64,000 nucleotides of DNA from Phoronis australis (Eukaryota; Phoronida; Phoronidae). A model generated the notes under the pieces. That model made no database searches and was not told the origin of the DNA. It saw only the letters and a list, made by a program, of their open reading frames with translations. Position numbers and translations under genes: made by a program. Where the stretch lies: the NCBI GenBank assembly GCA_002633005.1, contig NMRA01000081.1, positions 687,799 to 751,798 of the forward strand, given 5' to 3'. Shown here in pieces: positions 11,194 through 24,500 of the stretch; position 1 is the first letter of the stretch, and every line of letters begins with the position of its first letter.

Positions 11194-13140
11194 TTAGTTG
11201 TCAGCTGCGTAATGCAAGATGCTCGTCCCTAGAAAAACAATGACTGAATACATCAGTGTAATACATGTATTTTCGAAAATAACTGTGGTTTACCTACACA
11301 CTTTTCCTCAAATGGATGGGGATGCCTTGGGAACGTGGTCATTGGGCGTTAACTGGCCTTTTGGCCGCTTTGGTGTTCAGTGGCCAAGGGTACTCGATGG
11401 CCCTATGTGCTCAGTGACATGAAATGCTCAGTGGCCTTGTGTGCTCAGTAGCATTGGATGCTCATTGGCCTTATATCCTGGGTTGCGTGGCCTAGTCACT
11501 GAAGCATCAGGTATACAACTGTGAACTGGTGAGTTATTTTTCATGAGCTGAACAGCCTGGTTCTTCCTCAGTTATCCGTGAAAGCGCAGCTTCTTGATTG
11601 AAATTGGGACTAATTAATTTGAAATGAGTAATAAAATTAGAGAACCACCAGGCACCAAATTATCCGATCGGCCTTAAGTCATGACTATATTTTAATTCGC
11701 TCGTGGCTTTAAAACTAATTATTATATAGTGGCCACGTGATGAAGTACAGGGATAGGACAATCGGTGGACAGTGTTCTCCATTCTCGTATGAGTTCAATG
11801 CAGTGTGTTATCCAGCTGTTGCACGGTTACTGACGTATACACACGATTCACACAAGATGTCCAGCCTTTCAAGACGGCCACGAATAACAAATTGCGTTCA
11901 CCCCTGTCAATTCAGCTCGTCATCCAATACTGGTATTGAAAAGAGGATAAAATATGTTGATGAAACGTTATAAAGGTGAATTCCTTTCATTTGTGCTTGT
12001 CTGTCCATAAAATAGTCTACGGCTTATCAAAGTGTTCACCTGATCGGGAAGTCTAGTACGTGCTTTCATCAGCGACAAACACTTTTCCTCGTTTGTTCTC
12101 CGCCTCGTTGATCCGCATTGCAAGTGGCCCAAGCGCATCGTAGAACATTCTTGAAATGTGTTGAGCCGTGTTAATATTTCAAAATTACATCATTCAAAGT
12201 ATTTCTCTGGCAGCAAATTTGATACTAGTGTATTGAAAGTGATTGTTAAGACTTCATCGTAAAAATGAGATGCTCGATGTCGTAAACACTATTTTTGCTT
12301 TTGTGTCGGTCAAATGCTTGCTACTTCGCGCTTTTGGTGTCATGGTGCGACGTGCATTCTCCTTGTTTGGAAATGTGACCTCTTGACCTGTTGGCCCGAT
12401 GTAAGCGTTTTTCATGATACCGTACATCATATGAATCTGATCATCCATTTTTGAGATATGATGTTCGAATGTTATACAAATTTAGTTATTTTTCTAGCGC
12501 CCTACATAATCTTATAGTGCTTTATACCACAGTTACCTAGTTTTGACAAATTACTAGATTGTCACCATCACTAAACCTTCCTTTATAGCACTGCACATCA
12601 CAACCGTGAATTCAATATCCTGCACAATAATGCAACCGGCTTTTTCTTGGGATGTCTCCAGAAAATACCTACTGCCAATGTCCTAGTACTATATTAAGGG
12701 ATCTCCATCAGTGCGGATTATCTACTTGTGTTCCTTACGTACTGATAGCCTTACTCAAAGTCTGATAACATTGCCTGTTCAATACTTATTGTTTCATGTA
12801 CATCAACTGGTGTAGTAGCAATCCTGTCACTGCTAATGTTCACTACTGCGTCTTTGGGATGGACCTTGGGATCCAATACATCGATGTTGATATCTACTTT
12901 TGACGGATTCGTGCAATATCCTGGGCATCTGCATCGAGACATGCATCACTTCCTTCTGTGTGATAGTTTTCAGTGCAAGATGCGAAGTTATCGCTCTCCA
13001 TCTCTCTAAGACCTGTTTTAAGCTTTTAGGACAAATGGCAACTTGTTCCCTGAGCTTAAGTGTCATTTCTCTGAGGGCAATTCCCAACTATGTCCCCACT
13101 ATTGAGTCCGCATGCGCGCACCCGGGGGGAGGGCTCGAAC
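11194..13140. other. Non-coding, weak degenerate repeats
   Basis: Between about 11340 and 11480 TGCTCAGTGGCC-like words recur at irregular spacing, suggesting an old minisatellite. Minus-strand open frames at 12254-12448 and 12751-13087 have no recognised family. Confidence 0.35.
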
Positions 13141-13296
13141 CAGTGGCGGATTTAGAGGGGGGCCAAGGGGGCCATACCCCCCTACAATTCTCCCAGATTC
13201 CATTTGGCATATCGGGGGTGCGAATATCTGAGGGACAAAATCCTGCCTAATACTCTGCCCTGCCCCCCCAACTCAAAATCCTGGATCCGCCTTAGC
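13141..13296. mobile_element. Small hAT-like MITE
   Basis: Begins CAGTGGCGGATTTAGAGGGG and ends with the inverse form GGATCCGCCTTAG. This is the widespread metazoan CAGTGGCGGATC terminal-repeat type. Flanks share CGAAC on both sides, a possible target duplication. The interior is C/G-homopolymer-rich. The same end appears at the last bases of the window. Confidence 0.6.
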
Positions 13297-13375
13297 GAAC
13301 GAGCCCCCCATTTTGCGCAGTGGGCCAAAAAGTCTGCCTCAGAGAATTAAAAACTCCGAAAAAGTAGAAAACGAG

Positions 13376-13505
13376 GCAAAAGTCCACTAAAAAGCAAAAG
13401 CTACCAAAATTCGGCGAATGTACAATTCATTGCTCTGAACGTACCCCGTTAACCTTAGCAAAAGATCCACATTCTCAAGCCCCCCCCCACTTTTTAGGCT
13501 GGATG
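13376..13505. repeat. Dispersed repeat family R3, copy 2
   Basis: Direct copy of the segment at 10545-10688 at lower identity, with a poly-C expansion near 13480. Confidence 0.65.
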
Positions 13506-13719
13506 CGCGAATAGTCCGTACCTCATGAATGTGGTCCCTATTAACTGATCGCTCCGAGCCCCATTCCAGCATTCACCCAGGTCACTGCATTTTTTCTATG
13601 GTATGTGGGCAGGACAATAGAGAATATCTTTTTGGAACTGAAGGTCTCAAACTGCTGAGCACGCACTAGACAAAATATTTTCTTATTTCATCTTCAAAAA
13701 AGAGATTCTGCAAATTTAT

Positions 13720-14274
13720 CAAGCTATAACCTGCAAACACATTTCATTGAAGTCATTGACCGCAGAAACATGGGTGCAAATATTAATAACTAACCTCTGG
13801 TGTCTGATGCAGCAGCTATAACCACAAGTAGAATTTTGCATATGGCAGCTGTAATTTGTGTAAATTATCAATTATGCAAATTAATAATGACCATGAAAGC
13901 GTGAGACATAATACGAAAATAATCTACATGTAATGCAAGTAAGGAAATTATGAGCAGAAACAGTATTCAATTCAATACTGGTGCCCTCATTAGTAAAATT
14001 TATGCAAATTTATCATGCAACCACTTGCAAACTGGTTTCATTAAATTATATGGGTGCAGACGGTAAAATAGTTTACCTGTGGTGCCTGGTACTTTAGCTG
14101 TAAGCAAAAGTAGAATTCTGAATAATGGCGGCCTTAATTTCCATATATTAAGCAAATTCATAATGTATCTACCAGCAAACGAACTTCATCAAATTCACTG
14201 ACAGTGAAAAAATAGGTTAAAACATTAAAGTAACCTGTCTGCATTGTTTGGTAAGGCGTTATAAGCAAAATATA
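13720..14274. repeat. Tandem repeat family R4, left part
   Basis: Two to three units of ~150-250 bp. Each contains a TTTCATT(G/A)AA..CATGGGTGCA block, a CCTG..GTG(C/T)CTG block, then AAGTAGAATTTTG and AATGGCGGCCTTAATTT. The same blocks resume at 16972-17345, so the element at 14275-16971 interrupts one array. Confidence 0.65.
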
Positions 14275-14799
14275 AGAGAGATTTCGCAAAGCGATGTGAA
14301 CATGAATTATCACGCACATATAATTGCGCGAGTCGATTCACGTTACGGTATGAAAAATGGGTTTCGCAACAGCTAAATTCACGTGAACGTGAAACTAAAC
14401 GTGAACTGAATAACAGAGCTCAGGGTGTCTACTTATCGCAGTACAGTTTCCGTTAGATTACAAACTACTTACAAATCACTCTGTGAATGCAACTTCTTTT
14501 ATTTTCATTGTCATAACATCTAACGCAAATCAGTCAATTCGATATAGTCAATTTTTTAGTTAATTTTGCGATGAGATTTAACATGCTGTGTTCTACAGTT
14601 GCTTGCACTCCATCTCCTTCCCGTTCCAGTATTATCTCTTGCATCATGTCTTTATTTGAGAAAGGTTTTACTGAATCCTCAATGAAAAATGTTTTGTTTA
14701 ATTGTATTTTACTGCATTCCATTATGCTACATACGGTGGCCGAAAGTATCATCGCTATTTTAGTTTATTAATTTTTTTATTTTTCCTTTTCCACCTAGG

Positions 14800-15125
14800 A
14801 TGAAATATTTCAACCTAGGTGGAAATTATTTCAACCTAGGTGGAAATTATTTTCACCCGGGTGGAAAATATTTCAACCTAGGTGGAAATTATTTTCACCC
14901 GGGTGGAAATTATTTCAACCTAGGTGGAAATTATTTTCACCCGGGTGGAAATTATTTCAACCTAGGTGGAAATTATTTTCACCCGGGTGGAAATTATTTT
15001 CACCCGGGTGGAAATTATTTCAACCTAGGTGGAAATTATTTTCACCCGGGTCGAAATTATTTTCACCCCGGTGGAAATTATTTTCACCTGGGTGAAAATG
15101 TTATACATCCGGGCACCTATTTTCA
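14800..15125. repeat. Minisatellite array, ~21-bp unit, forward
   Basis: About 15 units alternate between AACCTAGGTGGAAATTATTT and CACCCGGGTGGAAATTATTT. Each unit carries a palindromic CCTAGG or CCCGGG centre. An open frame through it (NYFHPGG repeats) is a by-product of the 21-bp period. Confidence 0.9.
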
Positions 15126-16057
15126 TCTGTGATGTGATTGGATGAAGTCTTGTAGGTGAAGGTCGATTGGGCCAGATTAGGTTGCAATGTTGGCGCCTTA
15201 TCTGCCTCTTGGATTTGCCGCGGACTTTAACAGAGACAGTGTGATTACGTATTACTCCTAGTTCCAAAACAACTCTCTGAATAAAGTTGACAGATTTCAG
15301 CAATGAACCCAAGCCATTAACAAATATAGTGTATGGTGTAGAACGTTGAGAAATTTCCAATAAATAAATGACATATTATTGTTGTATTCCAAAAGCCTCA
15401 CCCTTCCCGTGCTGACAGGTTTCAAAGACTTAAAGTTACACAACTAGCAACAAAAGGCACAGATAGTATTATAAATATCCCACAAATGGTAAAAGACGTA
15501 TGGTGAATAACATCTTATGGATTCACAAGATGATACAAATTTTGGTAAACAACTAGCATGATTAATGAATTATACACCAGTCTTAAAAATTACTTGACAT
15601 TCTTTCTAATTAGAGTATAATTGTCAGCAGTATCAGAAATGTCACTAACCAATAGTGTAATAAAACACATATTTTAATTTCTCATTAAAATACGTATTTG
15701 TGTATGACCATTGCAATGACAATCACCTTCAGTAACCAGCGTATAACAGTACAAAGTATTCAAGATTAAATGATACTGTAAGGTACAGTCCAGATAAAGT
15801 AAAAAAAATCCAAATTAGTAACGTTTTCGGGGGAGGTGGTCATGCGAAATTCCTTGCACAGATTGTCCTGTATATGCTAACACTCTAACACATATGTCTG
15901 CAAACATGTGGTGGCAGAATGATCTAACCGATTGACATGAATAAACAAAACAAAGAGCATTGTTTTTAGAGTGCTACAAAAGGGTGTGCAGCAATGGCTT
16001 GACACATGACTTGTTCCTAGCGCAAGTAGATAACGCCACGTTAACCAAACGACGTAC
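15126..16057. other. Interior of the TIR element between arrays
   Basis: AT-rich spacer of ~930 bp without a credible reading frame or RNA gene. Confidence 0.5.
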
Positions 16058-16393
16058 AAGCATGAAAATAATTTCCACCCGGATGAAAATAATTTCCACC
16101 CAGGTTGAAATAGTTTCCACCCGCGTGAAAATAATTTTCACCTAGGTTGAAATAGTTTCCACCTGGGTGAAAATAATTTCCACCTAGGTTGAAATAATTT
16201 CCACCCGGGTGAAAATAATTTCCACCTAGGTTGAAATAGTTTCCACCCGGGTGAAAATAGTTTCCACCCAGGTGACAATAGTTTCCACCCAGTTGAAAAT
16301 AGTTTCCACCCAGGTGAAAATAGTTTCCACCCAGGTGAAAATAGTTTCCAACCAGGTGAAAATAGTTGAATTATTTCCACGTAGGTGGAAAAT
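16058..16393. repeat. Minisatellite array, ~21-bp unit, inverted partner
   Basis: The same unit in reverse complement (GAAAATAATTTCCACCCGGG), about 15-16 copies. It is flanked on the outer side by ~50 bp that mirror the outer flank of the first array (CGAAAGTATCATCGCTA and its complement CTTTCGGGCC). Confidence 0.9.
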
Positions 16394-16971
16394 GAAAAAT
16401 GAAAAAATATTTAAACAAAAGTAGCGATGATACTTTCGGGCCACCATAGCTACATGTATGCAAGATGGGAATATATGTTGATTGTGAAAAAAGCCATGTC
16501 TACAAACTCCTGTGGAAAATGGTCAATCTTACAATGCGTAATTTATTTGCAGTTAAAAAAACAGATGCATGTAAATTAAGCATGTAAAAATTAACAATGA
16601 ACACAAAATCATATCTGTTAAAAATCCATTCTAGTTCGATGATATCCAGCGAACCCTACAGAATTAGGATTTTGGAAAGGCCTTCCTCCAGCTGGAACAA
16701 TTATAGACAAAAATAGCGTTCATTTTATACTGAAGCAAAGAAGAAAGATTGAGAAACCTATCAAAATAAAAATTGTTTCGATGTCTTGCCAAATAAGAAT
16801 TAAAAAGGGCCACAGGTTTCGCGTTTAAAGCGACGCGAATTTCCCTGTATTCGCGTAAAATACGCAAACACTAAAGGAATTATGTCATAGCCAACAATGT
16901 CATGTGTGACGCGGAAATTATATAAATTATGCGTGATAATTGACGTTCACGTCGCTTTGTGAAACCTCTCT

Positions 16972-17345
16972 ATAATTTTAGGTAATGGTGGTTTAATTTG
17001 CAATAATTATGCAAATTTTTCATGCACCAGCTTTCAAGTTGATTTCATTAAATTATTTGACCACGCGAACATAGGTGCAAATATCATGATAGCTCACCTG
17101 TAGTGCTTGGTACCGTAGCTATTAGAACAAGTAAAGTTTTGAATAATGGCGGCCTTATAATTTGCATAAATTATGCAAATTCACTACGTATCTCCTAATA
17201 TTTTGCACTATTAAACTTGCTGACCATGAAAACATAGGTGAAAACATCAAAATAATCTTCCTGCATTGCTTAGTAAAGAAATTATATGCAAAAATAGAAT
17301 TTTGCGTAATGGCGGTCTTAATTTGCATATTTAAAAATGCTCAAG
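16972..17345. repeat. Tandem repeat family R4, right part
   Basis: Two units continue the array interrupted at 14275, with AATGGCGGCCTTA at 17144 and AATGGCGGTCTTAATTTGCA at 17308, each preceded by a GTGCTTGGTA or GCATTGCTTAGTA block. Confidence 0.65.
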
Positions 17346-17989
17346 GGTTGCGAACGGTCACCCCCCTAAATCATGATTGCCTACGCCTAGGCTACATGAA
17401 ACAGCAAAGAAATCCAGGTTAAGTAAAAAAAACAGCATTTGGCTTCCGGACTAATAGGCTGTCCACCGTTGTTGCTCAAAAACCACAGACATTTAGTTGT
17501 GCTTTCTTGCACTGAGAAAACCCCAATGAGCATGTTCACATGAGTATAGAAAAGTAGACCTTATAAAAACTTTGGCCGAAGGTTCGCTACCTTCGAATAA
17601 AGAGTTGTATTTGTGTCCAATTAGTAACCATTTAAAGGGTGTGCAAAAGTTGAATAATTCTTAAAACTTTGATTACATTGTTTACAAAAAATTTAGTTCC
17701 AAGAAACTCTGCCAATCGTGATTCTTGAAACTAACTAACGATTGACATTTTCAAGCAGGGACAACATCGGGTCAGGGATGAGGCGACTTCATGATGACTG
17801 GCAGGGATAGAGTAGCCCGTTAACTATATTTAATTTCGACCCGGCCGTGCGCGTGGTTCCGGTGGGTGAGATTGAGACGCAGCGACTCTAAACTTTCTAA
17901 TCAAGGTGTGAAATGATGCAATCTTAACATGGATTAGATGAATGTATCGTGTTTGATAATTCAACAATCTTCCTACGTCATATTCTTTT
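17346..17989. other. Non-coding, nothing specific
   Basis: No exon, RNA gene or repeat recognised. Confidence 0.4.
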
Positions 17990-18262
17990 TAAAATGTTAG
18001 TACGTACACATTTTTCCATATTCGTAAGACATGAGGGTAATTTCGCATGCGCATGACACCCATGTACACCACTCAATGCATCTAATAACCGAGGTATCGT
18101 TTATCTTTGCATGTAAAAGTATTATAATTACACATGAGTCCGAAATTTTACATATTTTTGGAGTAGTGAACCTTCGAAATAGTGAACATTTGGAATTTTG
18201 AACCTTCAGAGTAGAGAACTTTCGGTGAGTGGGCTGTTCCCATTTCCAGCAGCAAAGTAAGC
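17990..18262. repeat. Dispersed repeat family R2, copy 2
   Basis: Direct copy of 3045-3322, with an expanded series of GTGAACCTTC / GTGAACATTT / TTGAACCTTC words. Confidence 0.7.
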
Positions 18263-18265
18263 AAC

Positions 18266-18517
18266 TTGATACAAGCTATTTATCAACTGGATAACGGAAC
18301 AGTGGCAGTATACCCATCTCTTTATCTTATTCCCATGCACACTGCACGCTCTTCCAGACACGTCACCGACCATGCATATCACATGCCTGGTTTTAGACGT
18401 TATTTTCATTTGCAAAGGTTTTGCCTTGCCACTATTCGGCATTGGAACGAACTGGACAACCGTGTGATCTCAGCGCCACCAACTGACACGGTGGGACCGG
18501 CAAAGTCAATAGTATGA
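18266..18517 (+). pseudogene. LINE reverse transcriptase, C-terminal fragment
   Basis: The open frame ends with IRHWNELDNRVISAPPTDT, preceded by TRSSRHVTDHAYHMPG. This matches the conserved C-terminal tail of non-LTR (CR1/Jockey-type) ORF2 proteins, where RHWN.L...V..AP precedes the end. Only about 80 residues remain, without the polymerase motifs, so it is a 5'-truncated dead copy. Confidence 0.7.
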
Positions 18518-21500
18518 CCGGTTTTCATACTTTTAAAAGTGACCAACGCATTTTGTTGACGTAGCAGAAGAGAGTGCGGAAGAAAGGGATGATGTTGATA
18601 ATAAAAAAGAAGAAGAGGAAAAAAGGCCAAACGGAACGTGAGCACCGCCCGTTTCCAATAGAGGTCAATAAAAGTGTCAGGGATAGGGAGAAATGAGGAT
18701 CACTAGGATTTTGCTGATGAACACAACAATACTGTAAAAATCGTCCCAAGATAACAATTTAGGGTATATGTGGAGATTCGGCAAAACGCAACAGGGGGAG
18801 ATGCCGTCCATTTAAAACTATCAAAGACATCCCTTGTCGCGAAGGACACTGGTATACAAACTGCTCGAAAAGTAAGTGTACCTCCGGTATTTTTATCTTA
18901 ATTTCCAAGAAATTGAGAAAACATGCATATTCGTATGGAATCTGACCTTATGGCGAAAGAAAATGGTTTACAAAGCACCAGTTGAAAAATGAAACTAAAA
19001 AATAGATGGTTCACAGTCGTTTAACATTTCACAAAAATGGTTTAAATTTGAAATGTTAATGATGTATTTATTCCGAACTGAGTATACTGTGCCGTGACAG
19101 TCATTAGTTTCCACCGTTAAAGGGATTACCCGCCTGCCATTGTTTTGGAACGGGCCGACTTTTGGTCGTTTTGCCAAACGCTGTCAAAAGGCTTGGCGTT
19201 TTTTTGTTCTTTTTATTTGTGAACGCCCTGAATGACAAATGAAAATCATTTTTTCTCTTCGTGTGGAAAGGTTTGAGTTTGCTCTGGAGTAGTTTGTTTT
19301 GCCAAGCAAAAAGAAAACGCGGCTATTTTCATAGGACTATTCAAGAATTCTTTCCATGGAACAGAAATTTATTAATCATACCAAACTCACCCTTGACTAA
19401 TTTTTATCACAATGTGATCTACTGAAATACTGACACGGACCCTAAACGGTCAAGTTCCTGAAAGCGTGAAGCGGGACTGCGTAAATATGTCATTTTATAT
19501 ATCTCGTTTTTGATTACCTTTAACCTCTTGTATACATCGTAGAATAACTTTAAAGCTCATAAGATATGCATCAAATTAATTAGCAAGAATCTTTACCTCG
19601 TGAACACAAACAAGGATACATTTTGTTCATTTGTACACTTTATTGGAAACTGTGGCCTAAACAGAAGGTACATTTAATTTTGAGTAGCTTATCTTTTGTG
19701 ACGTTTACAAAGCCTGGCACTCGTCCAAAAAGCACGAATTGATCTCCCTATCTTGAAGTGCAGCTGCAATATATTAATTAAACCAGCCTGCATAATCACT
19801 TGACCTGAAGATAAAAAGTCGCGACTATAGTATATTCCAGGTTAATTTTAAGTAATGAGTCAACGAACGTGCAACATACAGTCACAGTCACGATTTTACG
19901 GCAAAATTATTTTGACATTCGTTATTCAAATCTTGATAAAGGTTTTACTGGTGGGCAATGAGATGCAGTGCTAACGGTTAACACCAAACATTTTGAAAGG
20001 CTGAATAGGGGCGCGATACACGTTAAGCGGCCTAACCCTTTGAAAACAAGATCAAACATGCGATACACTGTACGTTTTCCTACCTCCGCGAAAGAGGAAA
20101 GTTCAAACTGAGATGGGGGTATTTTGCCCCAAGGGCAACATTTATAATATATATGCCAACATTAGCGTGCATTATGTTATTAAAATATGGAGCCGCAAAA
20201 CCTGCGCAATTTGAGGGGTCCGGGGAAAGTGGGACGGAACCTCGGTCTTATGAGAATGAATACTGCTTTCATTTGTGTGCTTTTCTATGACTCTCTCTCT
20301 TTTTGTGTGTCAACATTACAATCCGGAGAAGAAAATTTTCACATATAAAGCGAGCAAAATTTACGATTTAAAAAGTCCAAACAACACCATGCAAACTTTC
20401 AAACAATATCATTACTGTTCGGTAAACAAAGAATTGACATAAGATTTGCTTGCGCTGGCGGAGTTCGGTTTTTTCCAAGGACCTGACGTGCTTATGGACG
20501 TAAAACTGCTCGATAGTGGATTTCGTTTAGAAATCTTTGCTCTAGGAACTAGAAGGAGGCTTCTTAAATCAGCTGATCCCGAGTTGGAGAATCGACGCGA
20601 TGACATTTACGATTCACTACCGGAATTCACTACATTTTTTTTCTTTTAAAAGCTTACCCCATATCGAGTTAAAATGACGATAGGTGAGGTCAGTATCTAT
20701 TTTACTTCAACTGGAGGTCTCGCTTTGCAGGAAACACATGAGGAACCACACAAACTAACTAATTGTCGTTTTCAATCTTTAAGCCGGCTTTGGTCGTGCA
20801 ATTCTCCATATTTTTATTTCCTATTACTCCACCTTCCTTCTAAAAACAACTTTTGATTTACATGGCGTGTATGAATTTCTAACACTTCCTAATTAATTTT
20901 TTTTATCTATACCACTTACCGTTATGAAATTAATCTCACATTATTTCTTAGGGAAATTGAAGATAATTTCCGGCATTCAAAAACGGGCAGTTCGTAGTTA
21001 AAATCATGATCTACGAGTTAATAAAAAAATTTCACGGCCATAGTATGCATGGTCTCGGTGAATAAATTGTTCTTTTCAAATTCAAAAACCACTTGAGTTC
21101 AGATTTTTAGCGTTAGGTGGTCTACCTCGTAAGTTCGATGCTTGGGCGAAGGAGGTTTATAACCACTTCAAATGCTAAATATTCTCGCAAAATCGAGTCA
21201 TGCACGAGATTTTAACTTCAGATGGACCACAATGCGGTCATAGGATCAGGCAAAAAGTAGAAATGGTTCTGGTTCGCGTCCGACTCATTTTCAAACCTGC
21301 GCCTTTCACTGTTTAAAAAATGCCTGCTTCATTTTTAGCATTTTTTATGATTCAACCTAAACGTATCTAAGTAAGTTTTTTGATCGATATGCCTGAGCAA
21401 CCCGACAATCGCTTCTTTCACGACTGCAGTTTGACTCGCTCGTCTGGTCCACAGATGGAAGTCGTCACTCACTGCACCGCTGCAACCGGGAAATCTACAA

Positions 21501-24500
21501 GGAGGTGGCGCTGGAAAAAAGATCTGATACCGACCCATTTCGGCTGACATCAGATGACCTTTTGTTTTTGAAAATTAGGCAAGCCAAATACTGTATTCAC
21601 AGCAACAATTTTTCAAAAACTACAGAACAGAAGAAATAGAAAGTATTAATCAATATTCATATTCTAGGTATTAATGAGACGTACCTTTTAAACTGTGATA
21701 CAATGTGACAGCATATACCTGTTCGCAGTATAAACCTATGAAAAAAAACATTCAAGCTTGTCTCTCGGGAGGTCGGGAACAGGTATGATTCATTTATCAG
21801 GCAATACATACAGAGGCAGCCGTTGAAACTCAGAACAAAAACGCATTGTTTTGACAACCGATGAGCAGGTCAGATGTACAATGCCTTTGGAATTTATATT
21901 AACATATCGCGGTTTATGAACTCATGTAGTTTGCAGTCATGAATGATTTAGTAGTCTTCTGCGTACGTTATAATATATATGTACTTTGATTTATGAAACA
22001 GAGGTGCTGGTCACATGGCTAAGGGCACCCTCATCGAGCAATTGTTTAGCTACGAAACTCAGACGTCAGCTATGGTCTTTCGCAAAAAAAATAACACAGT
22101 CATTTCAGACTGGTTTTGCCAAACATTTAAAACAGATTGTTTCTAAACTTTAGATATTGATATACCACATTTTGTAGTATTCCCTCAGTGCTCTGCCTTT
22201 ACTGGCTAATCACCTCAATCTGAAAGATGCTAGTCACGACGTTGTATTTATATGACACGTCCGCAAATATTTAGCCAATCACCGTAGTGGTAACATATAC
22301 ATGCATGTTGCGGTTAACCAATCACTTGCAATAATAAAAAATCTAGGCGACTACAACTAAAACTCATCCACGTGATAATTGTGTTTACAAGTGGGAGAAA
22401 TACTACCGTAGATGTGCGTGACGTAGCTCCTTTGTAGATTTTAACAGACACACGTTCTCAGTTCAAGATTGATAAGCGGTGAGTGTATACGAATTAAGAT
22501 TGGGATAGTAGCTATCATGGGGTTGTATTTCAGATATCCGGATTGTTTTCGGGGGAGATTTTAACCGCCTTCAATGACTATTATTGTGATTTTCAATATT
22601 CGCGACTCCCATTAGTTCATATCAGGTCACATCGTTGACCGACAGGGCGATTATTGGGCACGTGTTACTGCCAGCAAGCTTGTGTTATCTACTGACCAGG
22701 CAACTACAAATTTCAAATGAACATCGCAGCCCGAAGCTTACATGACACAGTTCAGTGACAACCAGAGTCGCCCTCACCGCGATAGCACGACCGAGTTGTC
22801 TATTCAATACCCCATAGCGAGTAAAACGTATGTTGCTATTTGTTTACCATTGTCTACAAGTCACGGAACACCCGAGGCAAAAATGAAATATGTTTGACAT
22901 TTAACGTTATTGAACTTGTTCTTCACTGAGAGATAATTAATGAGGTTACCTGAAACACAGGACTTTGAGCGCTTCCAAGAAATATTGACTGCCTATCGCA
23001 GCATATATGATTAAGGTTCGGCTACATTGTTATGAAATGCATGTTTCGCCGAATTCGCATAAGAGCTCTGTATAGGCCTACTCTGTCACCAACAACGGAC
23101 GGGGGGGGGGGGTTTCACTCAGTCCGACGAATTAAACGTGCTGCTCAAGAGCGAAGGGTAAATTTTTAGGACAGATTCCCTGCTAAAGGATGCCTTTCCT
23201 AGCGAAAGAATTCATTTTTTGCTAGTAAGTTTTGCATTATGTGGCTATGTTGAATTGTCAGTTCAAAAGGTCACTATTGCCTCTTAACAAATATTATGGC
23301 GCCCTCTCTTTTTCTGCAATATTTACCCACAATGCTGTGCGCCAGGGACTTGCCCCGCAGCTGTGCTTTTTGGCTGTGGTGGCCGCTCAAGTATTAGTTC
23401 GCCACTCGTCATTCTGATGCATAATGGGTTGTAAAACCGGCAGGCATTATTTTTTGAGAAGCTGAGTGAGACGCGATAAATCTTGTTCACTTGTCGACTC
23501 ACCTGAAGTTTGTGAGCCACCAATTACCTTTCAAAAACTAGACTATCAATCACTGATTCATCTCTACTTCCGCTAAAGAGGAAAACTGAATCGGGGTGTG
23601 AGACTTCAATAAAAAATTGAGCTTTTTGTGAAACTTAAATTTGCTACGGAAGGATCACGTTATAGATGCAGACCTCTCACCACGAGTGGTAACAGTGGGT
23701 GAGATAGGACCTCTACCAAAGACAAAGCGCAGCATTGTCCCACGGGCCAGCGCGCAAGTGAGCTTCCGGGCTGCTGAACAACAGTTGAGCTTATAGCTCA
23801 CGCCAAGGTGAGAAAATACGACAACTGACTGAACTAGCCACTATGAATTCATTCAATTCTTCTCGTCTCGGCGTGAGCTGTCGGAGACAAACAGCTCAGC
23901 TCGCTGTGGCTGTGTCTGCGCTGGCGCGGCATTTTAATAGTTCCTGCAGTTGAAGAGACTTCGAACAATGGCAACCGAGCTGATTTTCGGGGGTAAAAGA
24001 ATGGGATCGACGAATTTACTGGGCAAAAGCTGTAGTCGCACTTAATTATTTATTTCTAACGTGAAACCGTACACGAAACATAGTGAAGATCATAGGAAGG
24101 GCACAGTCGTGATTAGACACTTTACAACGCAATCAGACGCCAAACTGCCCGGGCACTGAAGCGATCCTTCGTGACCCTGTTGCATATTCAATCCCTTTTC
24201 ATAGCTTTCACCCCGTGCTTTCAAATTACAGTGCACAAAATCGAATCGATGTCGATAATGTAGATACACATAGTTAGGTCAATATCCTTCATTTTATTCT
24301 GGCTGCGAGCAACTCGTTCTTGTAGCTAATTGGCTAAACGTGAGCATGTGCTTAAGTGTGATGAAGATAAGAATGATTACGCCGGAAAGGTGATTTTTGT
24401 GATAACAAGCAGTTCACAAGTGGACCGACCTACAAAACTACATATATAGAAACCACGTGCCCTTGGCTCAATCTCTAGTCCTGTGCAATGCGATCTTCAT

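Larger units (their letters stand above)
14275..16971. mobile_element. Non-autonomous TIR transposon, 2.7 kb
   Basis: The left end AGAGAGATTTCGCAAAGCGA matches the complement of the right end, AGAGAGGTTTCACAAAGCGA. Similarity continues for ~45 bp through GTGAAC and AATTATCACGCA. The flanks suggest a short duplication (ATA or TATA), and removing the element rejoins the R4 repeat (AAGCAAAATATAATTTTAGG). Subterminal zones carry repeated ACGTGAACGTGAA and GCGTAAA/TACGC words, which could be transposase sites. No transposase frame is present. The inside holds two inverted minisatellite arrays. Confidence 0.8.

Noticed and set aside
14800-15132. Open frame with NYFHPGG peptide repeats as a structural protein
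   Set aside because: A product of the 21-bp minisatellite, whose inverted copy gives similar frames on the other strand. No start context and no splice sites.
20412-20649. Overlapping frames on both strands as a gene
   Set aside because: No homology or splice context; the two strands simply mirror each other.
23640-23940. LTR or promoter region because of higher GC
   Set aside because: No terminal TG..CA, target duplication, TATA or paired copy seen.
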